Part shown: in pieces, positions 32,540 to 41,143 of the stretch
Layout: each line of letters begins with the position of its first letter
How positions within the stretch are numbered: the first letter of the stretch is position 1
Origin: Terriglobia bacterium
GTDB lineage: Bacteria; Acidobacteriota; Terriglobia; Bryobacterales; Bryobacteraceae
Direction: 5' to 3'
Length of the DNA: 64,000 bases
Assembly: GCA_020073345.1 (NCBI GenBank)
Contig: JAIQFI010000002.1
Location: 1 to 64,000, forward strand
Program-made: the position numbers and the translations under genes
Notes under the pieces: model-generated
Told to the model about the DNA's origin: nothing
The model's input: only the letters and a program-made list of their open reading frames with translations
Database searches by the model: none

Positions 32540-34603
32540 ATGCGCCCCCTAACGAAGCGGATAGCGGCCGCAGCGGGTCTTTTCATGCTGTTAGCCGCTG
32601 TCTATTGGCGGCTGGTGCTCTTCCCGTCGCGATTCGTCTGGTTCGATCACTACGATCTTTCTGAGCTGCAAATACCTCGCCTCCAATTTTTCGCGCGAAG
32701 CCTGCACGCCGGGCACCTCCCCTTGTGGAATCCCTATATATGGCTGGGGCAGCCCGTGCTCGGCTCCGGTCAGCCAGGCCTTTTGAATCCTCTGGTTCTC
32801 CTGTTCGCGACGTTTCTTCCCTTGCGCGATGCTGCACTCTCGTTCGCCGAGTTGAACTGGCTGTATTTCACCCTGCATTTCATCGCCGCGCTGTTCGCCT
32901 ATCGGTTCTGCCGGTATCTGGCGCTTTCGGTGCTGCCTTCCTTGCTGGGAGCTTTGGCATTTTCCTGTACCGGATTCATGGGGAGCGTTCCGTGGATCGA
33001 TATCTCCAGCGCCGTGGCCATCACCCCACTGATTTTCTATTTCGCCTTTCGGCTTTGGACGGATGAAGGCGTTGTGGCGAATGCAGCACCGTTGGGTCTC
33101 GTGTTGGGACTCATCTGGTGGACCGGACACCACGAGATCCCTCTGATCAACTGCTATGCCGTGTTGTTTGGCACTGCATGTGTGGCCGCAGCCAACAGAT
33201 CTTGGCGGGTGATCAAGGGTACGCTGCTGGCTTTTGCTCTCGCCATTCCGATTAGCGCGATTCAGACGCTGCCGTTCTATGAATTCGGGCACGCGTCCAG
33301 GCGCTGGGTGGGCGTCGCGGGTCCCATCGGCTGGGCCGATAAGGTGCCATACGAAGTTCATGCGCGCTACTCGCTGCCGTGGCTCGGGTTGTCGGAATTC
33401 TTCGTGCCCGGGGGCGCTCCCGAGGACCATTGGACCGCCTTCGCCGGCGTCACGATCCTGGCTCTCGCCATCGTGGCTCTGATCTATCGCTGGTCCGACT
33501 GGCGCGTGAGGATGCTGGGCTTTCTGGCTCTAGGCTCGTTGCTCTATGCTCTGGGCGCTCACACGCCGTTCCAGCGGCTGGTCTATGAATTCCTTCCGCT
33601 TGCGGATAAGGCCCGCAGTCCTGGCCGCGGGATCTTTCTGGCCGGATTCGCGCTGAGTGCACTCGCCGCTTCGGGAGCCGATCTCGTCATCCGGAGGTTG
33701 ATTCCCCGTCGGGGGATCTTGATCCCGGCGGCCGTTTTATCGGTGGTCCTGGTGGTGTACTGGTCGGGGCGCGTTCCTGAGATGGAATTCCCGATCCAAA
33801 GTCATTTTGTGGTGACGGGTTTGATTGCTGCGGTCGCACTCGGCTTCCTGATTTGGCGCGGAGGACGCGCGGCCGGCATAGTTTTGCTCGCGATGGTTGT
33901 GCTGGAGGCCGGGACGATCACGGCACATCGCGTTACAGACCTGGATTCCGGCACCGCGGTAGTCGCTCCCTCACTCCTGAAATTCAGGAGTTTGGCCGAA
34001 AACCTTCCGGCTACCGGCCACGGGCGGATTGTCGCCGATTACAATTCTCTGTTCACCGATCTCGGCGACTTATACGGAGTGGACGTACTCCAATCGTTCG
34101 TTGCGGCCGTTCCGGAGAACGTTCTCCGATTCGACTTTTCCAACCCCCTTACTCAGCAATTACTGGGGGTTACTCATCGCATTGAGGGCGGCCAGATCAA
34201 GCCGGTGAGTGGCGCCATGCCTCGTGCGCGGATCGTCCACCAAGTGAATGATCCGGCGCTGCCCGTGCTCGAGGTGTGCCCCGCAGACGGCACAGCGTCC
34301 TTTACACGGCCGGATAGCGATACTGTACTCATAAACGCGGATTTGGGATGTCGCGGCCTGCTCATCGTGAGCGAGACGTTTTATCCCGGCTGGAAGGCGA
34401 CTGTTGACGGCAAACCGCAGCCGATTTATGAGGTTTTCGGCGCGCTTCGAGGAGTTGTGCTCGAGTCCGGCAGTCATCGCGTGGAGATGCGGTACCGGCC
34501 GCCGGTTGTTGCGATCGGGGCCGCGTTGAGTTTCCCCGCGATTGTTCTCGGCCTCTTTCTGACGTTCTATACTAGGCACGAACGCCAGCAATGCCACACG
34601 TAG
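32540..34603 (+). CDS. YfhO-like multi-pass membrane protein (GT-C fold)
   Basis: 687 residues with about 12-13 hydrophobic helices, then a C-terminal soluble part. The first loop has FDHYDLSELQIPRLQFFARSLHAGHLPLWNPYIWLGQPVLGS, typical of YfhO-type proteins and related polyprenyl-sugar transferases. The end has VSETFYPGWKATVDGKPQPIYEVFGALRGVVL, the YfhO C-terminal signature. YfhO relatives help decorate lipid-linked or teichoic polymers; here the polymer is unknown. The ATG at 32540 is chosen because everything before it is rnpB. TATAGA (32530-32535) precedes it closely. It overlaps the GT2-methyltransferase gene by 13 bases, so both may work on the same glycan. Confidence 0.88.
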   Translation: MRPLTKRIAAAAGLFMLLAAVYWRLVLFPSRFVWFDHYDLSELQIPRLQFFARSLHAGHLPLWNPYIWLGQPVLGSGQPGLLNPLVLLFATFLPLRDAALSFAELNWLYFTLHFIAALFAYRFCRYLALSVLPSLLGALAFSCTGFMGSVPWIDISSAVAITPLIFYFAFRLWTDEGVVANAAPLGLVLGLIWWTGHHEIPLINCYAVLFGTACVAAANRSWRVIKGTLLAFALAIPISAIQTLPFYEFGHASRRWVGVAGPIGWADKVPYEVHARYSLPWLGLSEFFVPGGAPEDHWTAFAGVTILALAIVALIYRWSDWRVRMLGFLALGSLLYALGAHTPFQRLVYEFLPLADKARSPGRGIFLAGFALSALAASGADLVIRRLIPRRGILIPAAVLSVVLVVYWSGRVPEMEFPIQSHFVVTGLIAAVALGFLIWRGGRAAGIVLLAMVVLEAGTITAHRVTDLDSGTAVVAPSLLKFRSLAENLPATGHGRIVADYNSLFTDLGDLYGVDVLQSFVAAVPENVLRFDFSNPLTQQLLGVTHRIEGGQIKPVSGAMPRARIVHQVNDPALPVLEVCPADGTASFTRPDSDTVLINADLGCRGLLIVSETFYPGWKATVDGKPQPIYEVFGALRGVVLESGSHRVEMRYRPPVVAIGAALSFPAIVLGLFLTFYTRHERQQCHT
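34568..34573 (+). promoter_or_regulatory. Possible internal -10 box TATACT
   Basis: Lies inside the end of the YfhO-like gene, 17 bases before the ATG at 34591. It could give the GT2-methyltransferase gene its own transcript. No -35 is clear. Confidence 0.3.
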
Positions 34604-36141
34604 AGCGGGCGAAAGTCCTGATCTTCATCGTTGCGTATAACGCTGAACGGACCATCCAATCGGTCCTGCGCCGCATCCCTTCCGAGCTGTCCCAGCACGA
34701 CACTCGCGTCCTGATCATCGACGATTCCTCTTCGGACCGTACCTTTGAACGGGCTCGCGAAATCGAGGAAGCGCCGTTCCCCATCACCGTACTGTTCAAT
34801 CCGGTGAACCAGGGCTACGGCGGAAATCAGAAGATCGGTTTCCATTACGCGATTCGCGAAAAATTCGATTACGTTGCGCTGGTGCATGGCGACGGCCAGT
34901 ACGCCCCGGAGCGCCTTCCGGATTTGCTCCAGCCATTGCTCTCAGGCGAGGCCGACGCGGTCTTTGGATCGCGCATGATGGCCTCCGGCGGCGCACGCCG
35001 CGGCGGGATGCCGCTCTATAAATGGATGGGCAACAAGATTCTGACCCGGATCCAGAATCGCCTCCTCAAGACCAACCTTTCAGAGTTCCATTCCGGATAC
35101 AGAATTTACTCCGTGCGAGCGCTGGCAACCATTCCCTTCGGAAAGAATACGAATGACTTTCACTTCGATACGGAAATCATTATTCAGCTCCTCCGCGCCG
35201 GCCTCCGTATCAAGGAGCTGCCGATTCCGACTTACTATGGCGATGAGATCTGCCATGTGAACGGCCTGAAATACGCACTGGACGTGGTGCGGGTGACTCT
35301 GCTCTCCAGGGCTCAGGATCTCGGCATCCTGTATGAGCGCAAGTACGACCTGGGCAGGCCCGGCCAGCAGTATCAGCCTAAGTGGGGATTTGAAAGCCCG
35401 CATGAGTTAGCGGTGCAGCGGGTTCCCTCCGGATCGAAAGTTGCGGATGTCGGCTGCGCGTCGGGCTACGTCGCTCGCGCTCTGTTCGAGAAGGGCTGCG
35501 ACGTGACCGGAATCGACCAATACAGCCCGCCCGCGGACGCGCACGTTTCGAATTTCATCCAGGCGGATCTGAATAGCGGCGAGCTGCCGGTGGATGCGGG
35601 AAGGTTCGATTACGTGCTGTTGCTGGATGTGATCGAGCATCTGCGCTCGCCCGAGACGTTCGTGGAAGGCTTGCGCAATTCCCGGCGCCAGAACAAGGAC
35701 ACGCGAGTTATTGTCAGCACCGGCAACGTAGCTTTTGTTATCACCCGTTTCATGCTGTTGTCAGGCTCTTTCAACTACGGCGCGCGCGGGATTCTGGATT
35801 TGACGCACACGCGTCTGTTCACCTTCGCCACCGTGCGAAAGCTGTTCGAACAGGCTAATTATCGAATCGAGGAAATGCGGGGCATCCCCGCGCCGTTTCC
35901 GCTGGCTTTAGGCGACACGGCCGTCGCGCGCTTCCTGGTAGGATTCAACCGGTTCCTGATCAAGATCTCGCGCTCTCTGTTTTCGTACCAGATCTTCATG
36001 GTTGCGCGGCCGCTGCCGTCTCTGGAAGTGCTGCTCGAAGGTGCGATCGCTTCTGGAGACTCGCGTGCTGCGCTCGCTAACGCGGCGCGGGCAGCCACAC
36101 TTCCAGACACGCCCCACCCTCGCGGCGATTCGCGGCGGTAA
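34591..36141 (+). CDS. Fusion of GT2 glycosyltransferase and SAM-dependent methyltransferase
   Basis: 516 residues. Residues 1-245 are a GT-A glycosyltransferase of the DPM1/polyprenyl-phosphate type: VAYNAERTI, the D44-D45 of LIIDDSSSD, and HGDGQYAPERLP (101-103 DGQ). No membrane helices follow as in DPM3-like forms. Residues about 265-480 are a class-I methyltransferase with motif I VADVGCASGYVARAL (284-298), an acidic end GIDQY and the later FDYVLLLDVIEHL. The pair suggests one protein that links a sugar to a lipid carrier and methylates a sugar or lipid. The upstream YfhO-like gene overlaps by 13 bases and is a likely acceptor-side partner. The last 65 bases overlap the histidine kinase gene on the other strand. 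Confidence 0.9.
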   Translation: MPHVERAKVLIFIVAYNAERTIQSVLRRIPSELSQHDTRVLIIDDSSSDRTFERAREIEEAPFPITVLFNPVNQGYGGNQKIGFHYAIREKFDYVALVHGDGQYAPERLPDLLQPLLSGEADAVFGSRMMASGGARRGGMPLYKWMGNKILTRIQNRLLKTNLSEFHSGYRIYSVRALATIPFGKNTNDFHFDTEIIIQLLRAGLRIKELPIPTYYGDEICHVNGLKYALDVVRVTLLSRAQDLGILYERKYDLGRPGQQYQPKWGFESPHELAVQRVPSGSKVADVGCASGYVARALFEKGCDVTGIDQYSPPADAHVSNFIQADLNSGELPVDAGRFDYVLLLDVIEHLRSPETFVEGLRNSRRQNKDTRVIVSTGNVAFVITRFMLLSGSFNYGARGILDLTHTRLFTFATVRKLFEQANYRIEEMRGIPAPFPLALGDTAVARFLVGFNRFLIKISRSLFSYQIFMVARPLPSLEVLLEGAIASGDSRAALANAARAATLPDTPHPRGDSRR

Positions 36142-37261
36142 TCGCGCCGCCGTGCTGGGTGACGATTCCCTCCGCGACGGTCAAACCCAATCCCGTACCG
36201 CGCGCGTCCAGCCGCGTGGTCACGAACGCATCGAAGATGTCCGGCAGCACATCCGCCGCGATACCCGGACCGTTATCTTCCACCGCGATCGCGACTCCGG
36301 GCTCCCCGGCGCGGTCGGCGTGCCGCGCGCGGACGTCGACACGCCCCCCCGGAATCTCTACCGCGTTCACGGCGTTACGCAGCACGTTCACGAACACCTG
36401 CACCAGACGGTCGGGATTACCCACCACGCGCTCCTCCGGGTCAATCAGGTTGGTGAAGGTGATCCCCGATGCTCGCGGATCGATCGCCACCAGTGCCCAG
36501 GCATCGTCGATCAAGCCCCGCGCCGCGACCGGCTCGGTGTGCTGCTTACGGACTTTCGCGAAATCGACCAGGCTCTCGCTGATCGTCCGCAAGCGCTGCG
36601 TGACTCGCTGCATGCGCGCGAGCCGCTCGAGCGTCGGCGCGTCATTCGTTGTTTCGATGAGTTTTTCGATAGACCCGTGCAGCACGGCTAGGGGCGTATT
36701 CAGCTCATGGGCGACGCTGGCCGAGAGTAAGCCCAGACTAACCAGGCGGTCTTGCTCCTCCAGCCGGCGAAGCGCGGCAGCTAGCTCGTCTTCCTGCCGC
36801 CGGAGTTCCGCGACTGTATCGTTGCGCGACTGCATGATCTGGCCGATCTCATCACCCAGGATTTCGCCGCGCGGAATCAGCTCGCTCCTGCGGTCGCCGG
36901 CGCGGGTGGCGGTGTCGGCTTCCAGCATCCGCCGCAAAGGACGGTAGACGTAGAGCGGCATAATGACTGCTTCCAGCAAGGCGACGGCTGCTATATAAAT
37001 GCTGCCCAGCACCAGGAACAGCGTGATCTTGGCTCGCGAAATCGCATCCTGATAGACCCGCTCCACCTGCGGATCCTGTTCCAGAATGGCCGTCTCCCGC
37101 CCCCGTGCATCGGCAACCTGTTTTTCGAACAACGGGATCAATGAGAAATAGGCCGCACAAGTGAGCACTAGAAAGAACAAGTTGTGCAGTACCATCAGTT
37201 TCGGGCGGACCTTGAGGTTGCCGAAAGTTCTTGCTAAACTGTACTTTGTCCTGCTAGACAA
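36077..37261 (-). CDS. Membrane sensor histidine kinase
   Basis: 394 residues. Two helices (about 24-42 and 78-100) flank a short periplasmic loop of about 35 residues. A HAMP-like segment and coiled coil (105-170) lead to the HisKA part with H185 in SASVAHELNTPLAVLHGS. The ATPase domain has VFVNVLRNAVNAV (N box), EDNGPGIAADVLPDIFDAF (G1/F) and GTGLGLTVAEGI (G2). No receiver domain and no response regulator are seen nearby, so it is an orphan in this window. The start is TTG at 37261, supported by GGAG 9 bases upstream; ATG at 37195 would remove the first 22 residues. It is divergent from actA, which it might control (inference only). Confidence 0.9.
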   Translation of the reverse strand: MSSRTKYSLARTFGNLKVRPKLMVLHNLFFLVLTCAAYFSLIPLFEKQVADARGRETAILEQDPQVERVYQDAISRAKITLFLVLGSIYIAAVALLEAVIMPLYVYRPLRRMLEADTATRAGDRRSELIPRGEILGDEIGQIMQSRNDTVAELRRQEDELAAALRRLEEQDRLVSLGLLSASVAHELNTPLAVLHGSIEKLIETTNDAPTLERLARMQRVTQRLRTISESLVDFAKVRKQHTEPVAARGLIDDAWALVAIDPRASGITFTNLIDPEERVVGNPDRLVQVFVNVLRNAVNAVEIPGGRVDVRARHADRAGEPGVAIAVEDNGPGIAADVLPDIFDAFVTTRLDARGTGLGLTVAEGIVTQHGGAITAANRREGGACLEVWLPAPR

Positions 37262-37422
37262 GAATAATTGCTCCGGTTGCAGAAGGTCTCCAGTCGTGGT
37301 AGAAACGATAGAAGCCCGGATTCAGTTGGCGTTGGGGAAGTACGGGAAACCACATAGCGTCCGTCTGGCAGGTTTGTGGGGTGTGAAGCCGCAGTTGGAG
37401 ACGCCAAGGACCATTACAGAAG

Positions 37423-38070
37423 ATGGCTGCTATTTTTCCGAAGTCGTCTGACATTATTCTCAAAGTGCTCGGCGCCGTGATCGGCCTCGGCGCGGTGGCC
37501 ACCATCGGAGCTTACGTCTACTACAGCTATCCGACCGTGATCGAGACAGGTTACCAGCCCGAACAGCCCGTGGCCTACAGCCACAAACTCCACGCCGGAC
37601 AACTGGGACTCAATTGTTTCTATTGTCACTACACCGTCTACCGGGGAGCCTACGCGGCCATCCCGGGCACGGAAATCTGCATGGGCTGCCACCAAAAAGT
37701 CAAGGACAAGAGCCCTCGCTTGGAACTGGTCCGGCAATCATACGAAACCGGCGAGGCCATTCCCTGGAAAAAAATCCATGTGATGCCCGACTATGTCTAT
37801 TTTAACCACCGCGCCCATATCAGCGCGGGCGTGAGCTGCGTGAGCTGCCATGGCCGGATCGATGAGATGGTGGAAGTGCATCAGGACAAGCCGCTCAATA
37901 TGGCCATGTGCCTGGCATGCCACCGCGATCCGGCGCCCAACATTCGTCCGGCCGAGCTGGTAACCCAGCTCGACTGGGTACCCGACCGGGACCCGCGGGT
38001 CATCGGCGAGGAGATCATCGCGCAAAAGCATTTGCATCCGCCTACGAATTGCTCGGGGTGTCATCGATGA
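37423..38070 (+). CDS. actA: ActA: pentaheme cytochrome c subunit of alternative complex III
   Basis: 215 residues. One N-terminal membrane helix (VLGAVIGLGAVATIGAYVYYS) and five CxxCH heme sites: CFYCH, CMGCH, CVSCH, CLACH and CSGCH, the last right at the C-terminus. This is the ActA pattern. ACIII oxidises quinol at the membrane and passes electrons to an oxidase. The 161-bp region before it is shared with the divergent histidine kinase gene and must hold the operon promoter; I could not single out one box. It ends by ATGA overlap with actB (38067-38070). Confidence 0.95.
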   Translation: MAAIFPKSSDIILKVLGAVIGLGAVATIGAYVYYSYPTVIETGYQPEQPVAYSHKLHAGQLGLNCFYCHYTVYRGAYAAIPGTEICMGCHQKVKDKSPRLELVRQSYETGEAIPWKKIHVMPDYVYFNHRAHISAGVSCVSCHGRIDEMVEVHQDKPLNMAMCLACHRDPAPNIRPAELVTQLDWVPDRDPRVIGEEIIAQKHLHPPTNCSGCHR

Positions 38071-41000
38071 GTTTAGTCAACATAACGCTAAAGAACACCC
38101 CTGCCTCGACGCCGCCATCGGCACCGGTGACTGGTCCCGAATACTGGCGCAGTTTGGATCAGCTCGCTGACACGCCCGAATTCCGCCAGTGGGTGGAGCG
38201 CGAGTTTCCGGAAGACGCCGCGGCCGTGCTGGACGGCAATTCACGCCGGACCATGCTCAAGATCATGGCGGCATCCTTCGGATTGGCGGGATTAGCCGCG
38301 TGCCATCGTCCCGAATATCGACTGGCTCCGCAAGCCCGCGGCCGCGAAGATTACGTCCCTGGGGCTCCTTACAACTACACCAGCGCGTTCGCGCTGGGCG
38401 GACACGCTTCCGGTATCGTCGTTCAAACCTATGAGGGCCGTCCGAGCAAGATCGAAGGAAATCCGGATCATCCGTCGAGCCTCGGTGCAGCCACGGCTCT
38501 GGCGCAGGCGAGCGTCCTGGGTGTATACGATCCCGACCGGTCGAAGATGGTTCTGGAAGGCGGGAAAGAGTCGAGTTGGGAGAAGTTTGAAGCCGCCGTT
38601 AAGGGATTGTCTCTGGGCGACGGATCAGGGCTTCGTTTCCTGAGTGGAACGGTGGTTTCTCCGACACTCGAAAGCCTGCGCGCGGACGCGTTGAAGAAAT
38701 GGCCCAAGGCCAAGTGGGTCGAGTATGAATCGATCGCGCGCGACAATGAACGCGCCGGCGCGCTGCTGGCCTTCGGGCAGGCGGTCAACGTTCATCCGCA
38801 GTTCGACAAGGCCAAAGTCATTCTTTCGCTGGATTACGATTTTCTGGGCACGGATTTCCCCACGCCGCTGGCGACCAAGCTGTTTTCGAAGAATCGGCAT
38901 GTTGATTCCGAGGAAGATCTCGAGAAGATCAGCCGGCTGTATGTGGTGGAAAGCCAGTTCTCGCTGACCGGGGCAAATGCCGAGCATCGCCTGCGGATGC
39001 GGGGCGGGGATGTGCAGCAGTTCGCGTCGGATTTGGTTGCGGCGCTGAGTGCGCCGTCGGTCGGAAACGATAAGCGGGGCAAGTTTCTTGCGGCTCTCGC
39101 AAAAGATCTGAAGGCCGCCGGCAAGGAAGCCTTGGTCGTCGCCGGACCGCGACAGCCTGCCATGGTTCATGCTCTGGCTCATCAAATGAATCAGGCGCTG
39201 GGCGCGGCGACAATCACGTTTACCAAAGCCTCTACCGCCGACCGCGTCGAATCCGGCGTAGACGCCCTGAAGACTCTCACCGGTGAAATGGCCGCTGGAC
39301 AGGTCAACGCGATCATCATCGTCGGCGGCAACCCCGCTTACACGGCTCCCGCCGATCTGCAATTCGGAGCGGCATTGGCCAAGGTCGCCAACTCGATTCA
39401 CCTGGGCTCGGAAGAAGACGAAACCGCCGCAGCCGCGAAGTGGCATCTGCCGGAAGCGCACTACCTGGAAGCCTGGGGCGATGCGCAGTCTAACGATGGA
39501 GTTGCCGCGATCCAGCAGCCCATGATCGAGCCCATTTTCGGTGGCAAGAGCGCCATCGAATTAATGGCGGTGCTGCTCGATTCGAAAGACCGGAAGGGTC
39601 TCGACCTGGTCAAGAATTACTGGACCGCGCAGTGGCCCGCTACTGCACGCGAGAACACGTGGCGCAAAGCGCTCAATGACGGCGTGATTGCCGGAACTCA
39701 GGCGGCGGAAGTCAAACCAACTGTAGATAGCAAGAGAATTCAAATTACGCCCGCCGCCTCCGGCGGCGGAGTTGAGGTGGGCTTCGTGCCCGGCGCCAGT
39801 ACATGGGACGGACGATTCGCGAACAACGCGTGGATGCAGGAAGCGCCCGATCCGATCACCAAGCTGGTGTGGGGTAATGCGGCGCTGATCAGTCCCGCCA
39901 TGGGCCGCGAAAAGGGTTGGAAGGATGGCGACATGGTCGCCCTCACTCGCGGCAATCTGAAGCTCGAAGCCGCGGTCATGGTCCAACCGGGTCATGCCGA
40001 TAATGCCGTTACGATCGCGCTCGGCTACGGCCGGCCGCGCTCCGGCAGCGTCGGTACGAACGTCGGATTCAACGCGGGTCTCATCCGGACCTCCGATAAC
40101 TTCTGGTTCGGTCAAGGATTCGCGATCGCAGCCACGGGCGAAAAGTTCGTGCTGGCCAACACTCAGGAGCACGGCTCCATGGAAGAGCCTCAGATGGTCG
40201 CGAGCATCAAGCCGAACAAGCGTCCACTCGTCCGCGAAACGACCATCGAAGAGTACAAGAAGAACGCGAAAGTCATCGAGGAGATGAACGAGGTCCCCGA
40301 GCTCGATTCCGTTTATCCCCAGCTCAAATGGGAAGGACTCCAGTGGGGCATGGCGATCGACCTCGGCGCCTGCACCGGCTGCAATGCCTGCGTAGTCGCG
40401 TGCCAGGCTGAGAATAACGTTCCTTCCGTTGGCAAGGATCAGGTACTCCGTGGACGCGAGATGCACTGGCTGCGGATGGATCGCTACTACGTCGGGCCGG
40501 TGGACGACCCGCGTGCGGTGGAACAGCCCATCCCGTGCATGCAGTGCGAAAACGCGCCGTGTGAGAACGTCTGCCCGGTTCAAGCCACGACCCACAGCCC
40601 AGAAGGTTTAAATGATATGGCCTACAACCGCTGCGTGGGTACGCGGTACTGCGCCAACAACTGCCCGTACAAGGTTCGACACTTCAACTTCCTCGACTGG
40701 CACAAGAATTTCCTGGAGCGGCGGCGCATCGAGCCGGAACTGATGTCCATGGTATACAATCCCGACGTCACGGTCCGGATGCGCGGAATCATGGAAAAAT
40801 GCACCTACTGCGTGCAGCGGATCCAGGAAGCGCGCATCGCAACCAAAACTGACAACCGGCGGGAATTCACGGGCGAAGGCGTCGTGACGGCCTGCCAGCA
40901 GACTTGCCCGGCCGATGCCATTTCGTTCGGTAACATCAACGACCCGAATAGCAAGGTCGCCAAGTTGAAAAAGCAGGAGCGCAACTACGCCATGCTGGCG

Positions 41001-41075
41001 GAGCTTGATGTGCGGCCCCGCACGACGTATCTGGGGCGGTTGCGCAATCCCAATCCGGAGCTAGAGGCTTCATGA
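38067..41075 (+). CDS. actB: ActB: iron-sulfur / molybdopterin-type subunit of alternative complex III
   Basis: 1002 residues. After about 70 residues comes a Tat-like segment (SRRTMLKIMAASFGLAGLAAC). The long first part (about 85-730) has the molybdopterin-oxidoreductase fold, which in ActB carries no cofactor. The last part (about 755-960) has ferredoxin-type Cys clusters: CTGCNACVVACQAE, CMQCENAPCENVCP, CVGTRYCANNCPY, CTYCVQRIQEA and CQQTCPADAI, for three 4Fe-4S centres and one 3Fe-4S or 4Fe-4S. The open frame starts earlier, but the ATG at 38067 overlaps the actA stop. Next in the chain is a 23-codon micro-ORF, then actC. Confidence 0.95.
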   Translation: MSLVNITLKNTPASTPPSAPVTGPEYWRSLDQLADTPEFRQWVEREFPEDAAAVLDGNSRRTMLKIMAASFGLAGLAACHRPEYRLAPQARGREDYVPGAPYNYTSAFALGGHASGIVVQTYEGRPSKIEGNPDHPSSLGAATALAQASVLGVYDPDRSKMVLEGGKESSWEKFEAAVKGLSLGDGSGLRFLSGTVVSPTLESLRADALKKWPKAKWVEYESIARDNERAGALLAFGQAVNVHPQFDKAKVILSLDYDFLGTDFPTPLATKLFSKNRHVDSEEDLEKISRLYVVESQFSLTGANAEHRLRMRGGDVQQFASDLVAALSAPSVGNDKRGKFLAALAKDLKAAGKEALVVAGPRQPAMVHALAHQMNQALGAATITFTKASTADRVESGVDALKTLTGEMAAGQVNAIIIVGGNPAYTAPADLQFGAALAKVANSIHLGSEEDETAAAAKWHLPEAHYLEAWGDAQSNDGVAAIQQPMIEPIFGGKSAIELMAVLLDSKDRKGLDLVKNYWTAQWPATARENTWRKALNDGVIAGTQAAEVKPTVDSKRIQITPAASGGGVEVGFVPGASTWDGRFANNAWMQEAPDPITKLVWGNAALISPAMGREKGWKDGDMVALTRGNLKLEAAVMVQPGHADNAVTIALGYGRPRSGSVGTNVGFNAGLIRTSDNFWFGQGFAIAATGEKFVLANTQEHGSMEEPQMVASIKPNKRPLVRETTIEEYKKNAKVIEEMNEVPELDSVYPQLKWEGLQWGMAIDLGACTGCNACVVACQAENNVPSVGKDQVLRGREMHWLRMDRYYVGPVDDPRAVEQPIPCMQCENAPCENVCPVQATTHSPEGLNDMAYNRCVGTRYCANNCPYKVRHFNFLDWHKNFLERRRIEPELMSMVYNPDVTVRMRGIMEKCTYCVQRIQEARIATKTDNRREFTGEGVVTACQQTCPADAISFGNINDPNSKVAKLKKQERNYAMLAELDVRPRTTYLGRLRNPNPELEAS

Positions 41076-41143
41076 AAACGTTTAGCTTCATGAGAACGTT
41101 AAGCAAGATGAGAACATCACCTGTTGCGGAGCTACTTGCATGA
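41072..41143 (+). CDS. 23-codon repeat micro-ORF bridging actB and actC
   Basis: Not a known gene. ATG at 41072 overlaps the actB stop (ATGA) and its own TGA (41141-41143) overlaps the actC ATG (ATGA again). The peptide is built from three six-residue units starting with Met: [18 protein letters not shown], then AELLA. The DNA shows the same 18-bp period (atgaaaacgtttagcttc / atgagaacgttaagcaag / atgagaacatcacctgtt). The actC ribosome site (GGAG, 8 bases before 41140) lies in its last codons. It may carry terminating ribosomes from actB to actC, that is translational coupling, and need not make a stable peptide. Confidence 0.45.
   Translation: MKTFSFMRTLSKMRTSPVAELLA

Noticed and set aside
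32122-32586. Open frames over rnpB on both strands, including the 56-codon upstream extension of the YfhO-like frame (from 32372) and a 154-codon minus-strand frame
   Set aside because: The stretch is RNase P RNA, with its conserved blocks and closing P1 helix; the frames are by-products of GC-rich structure.
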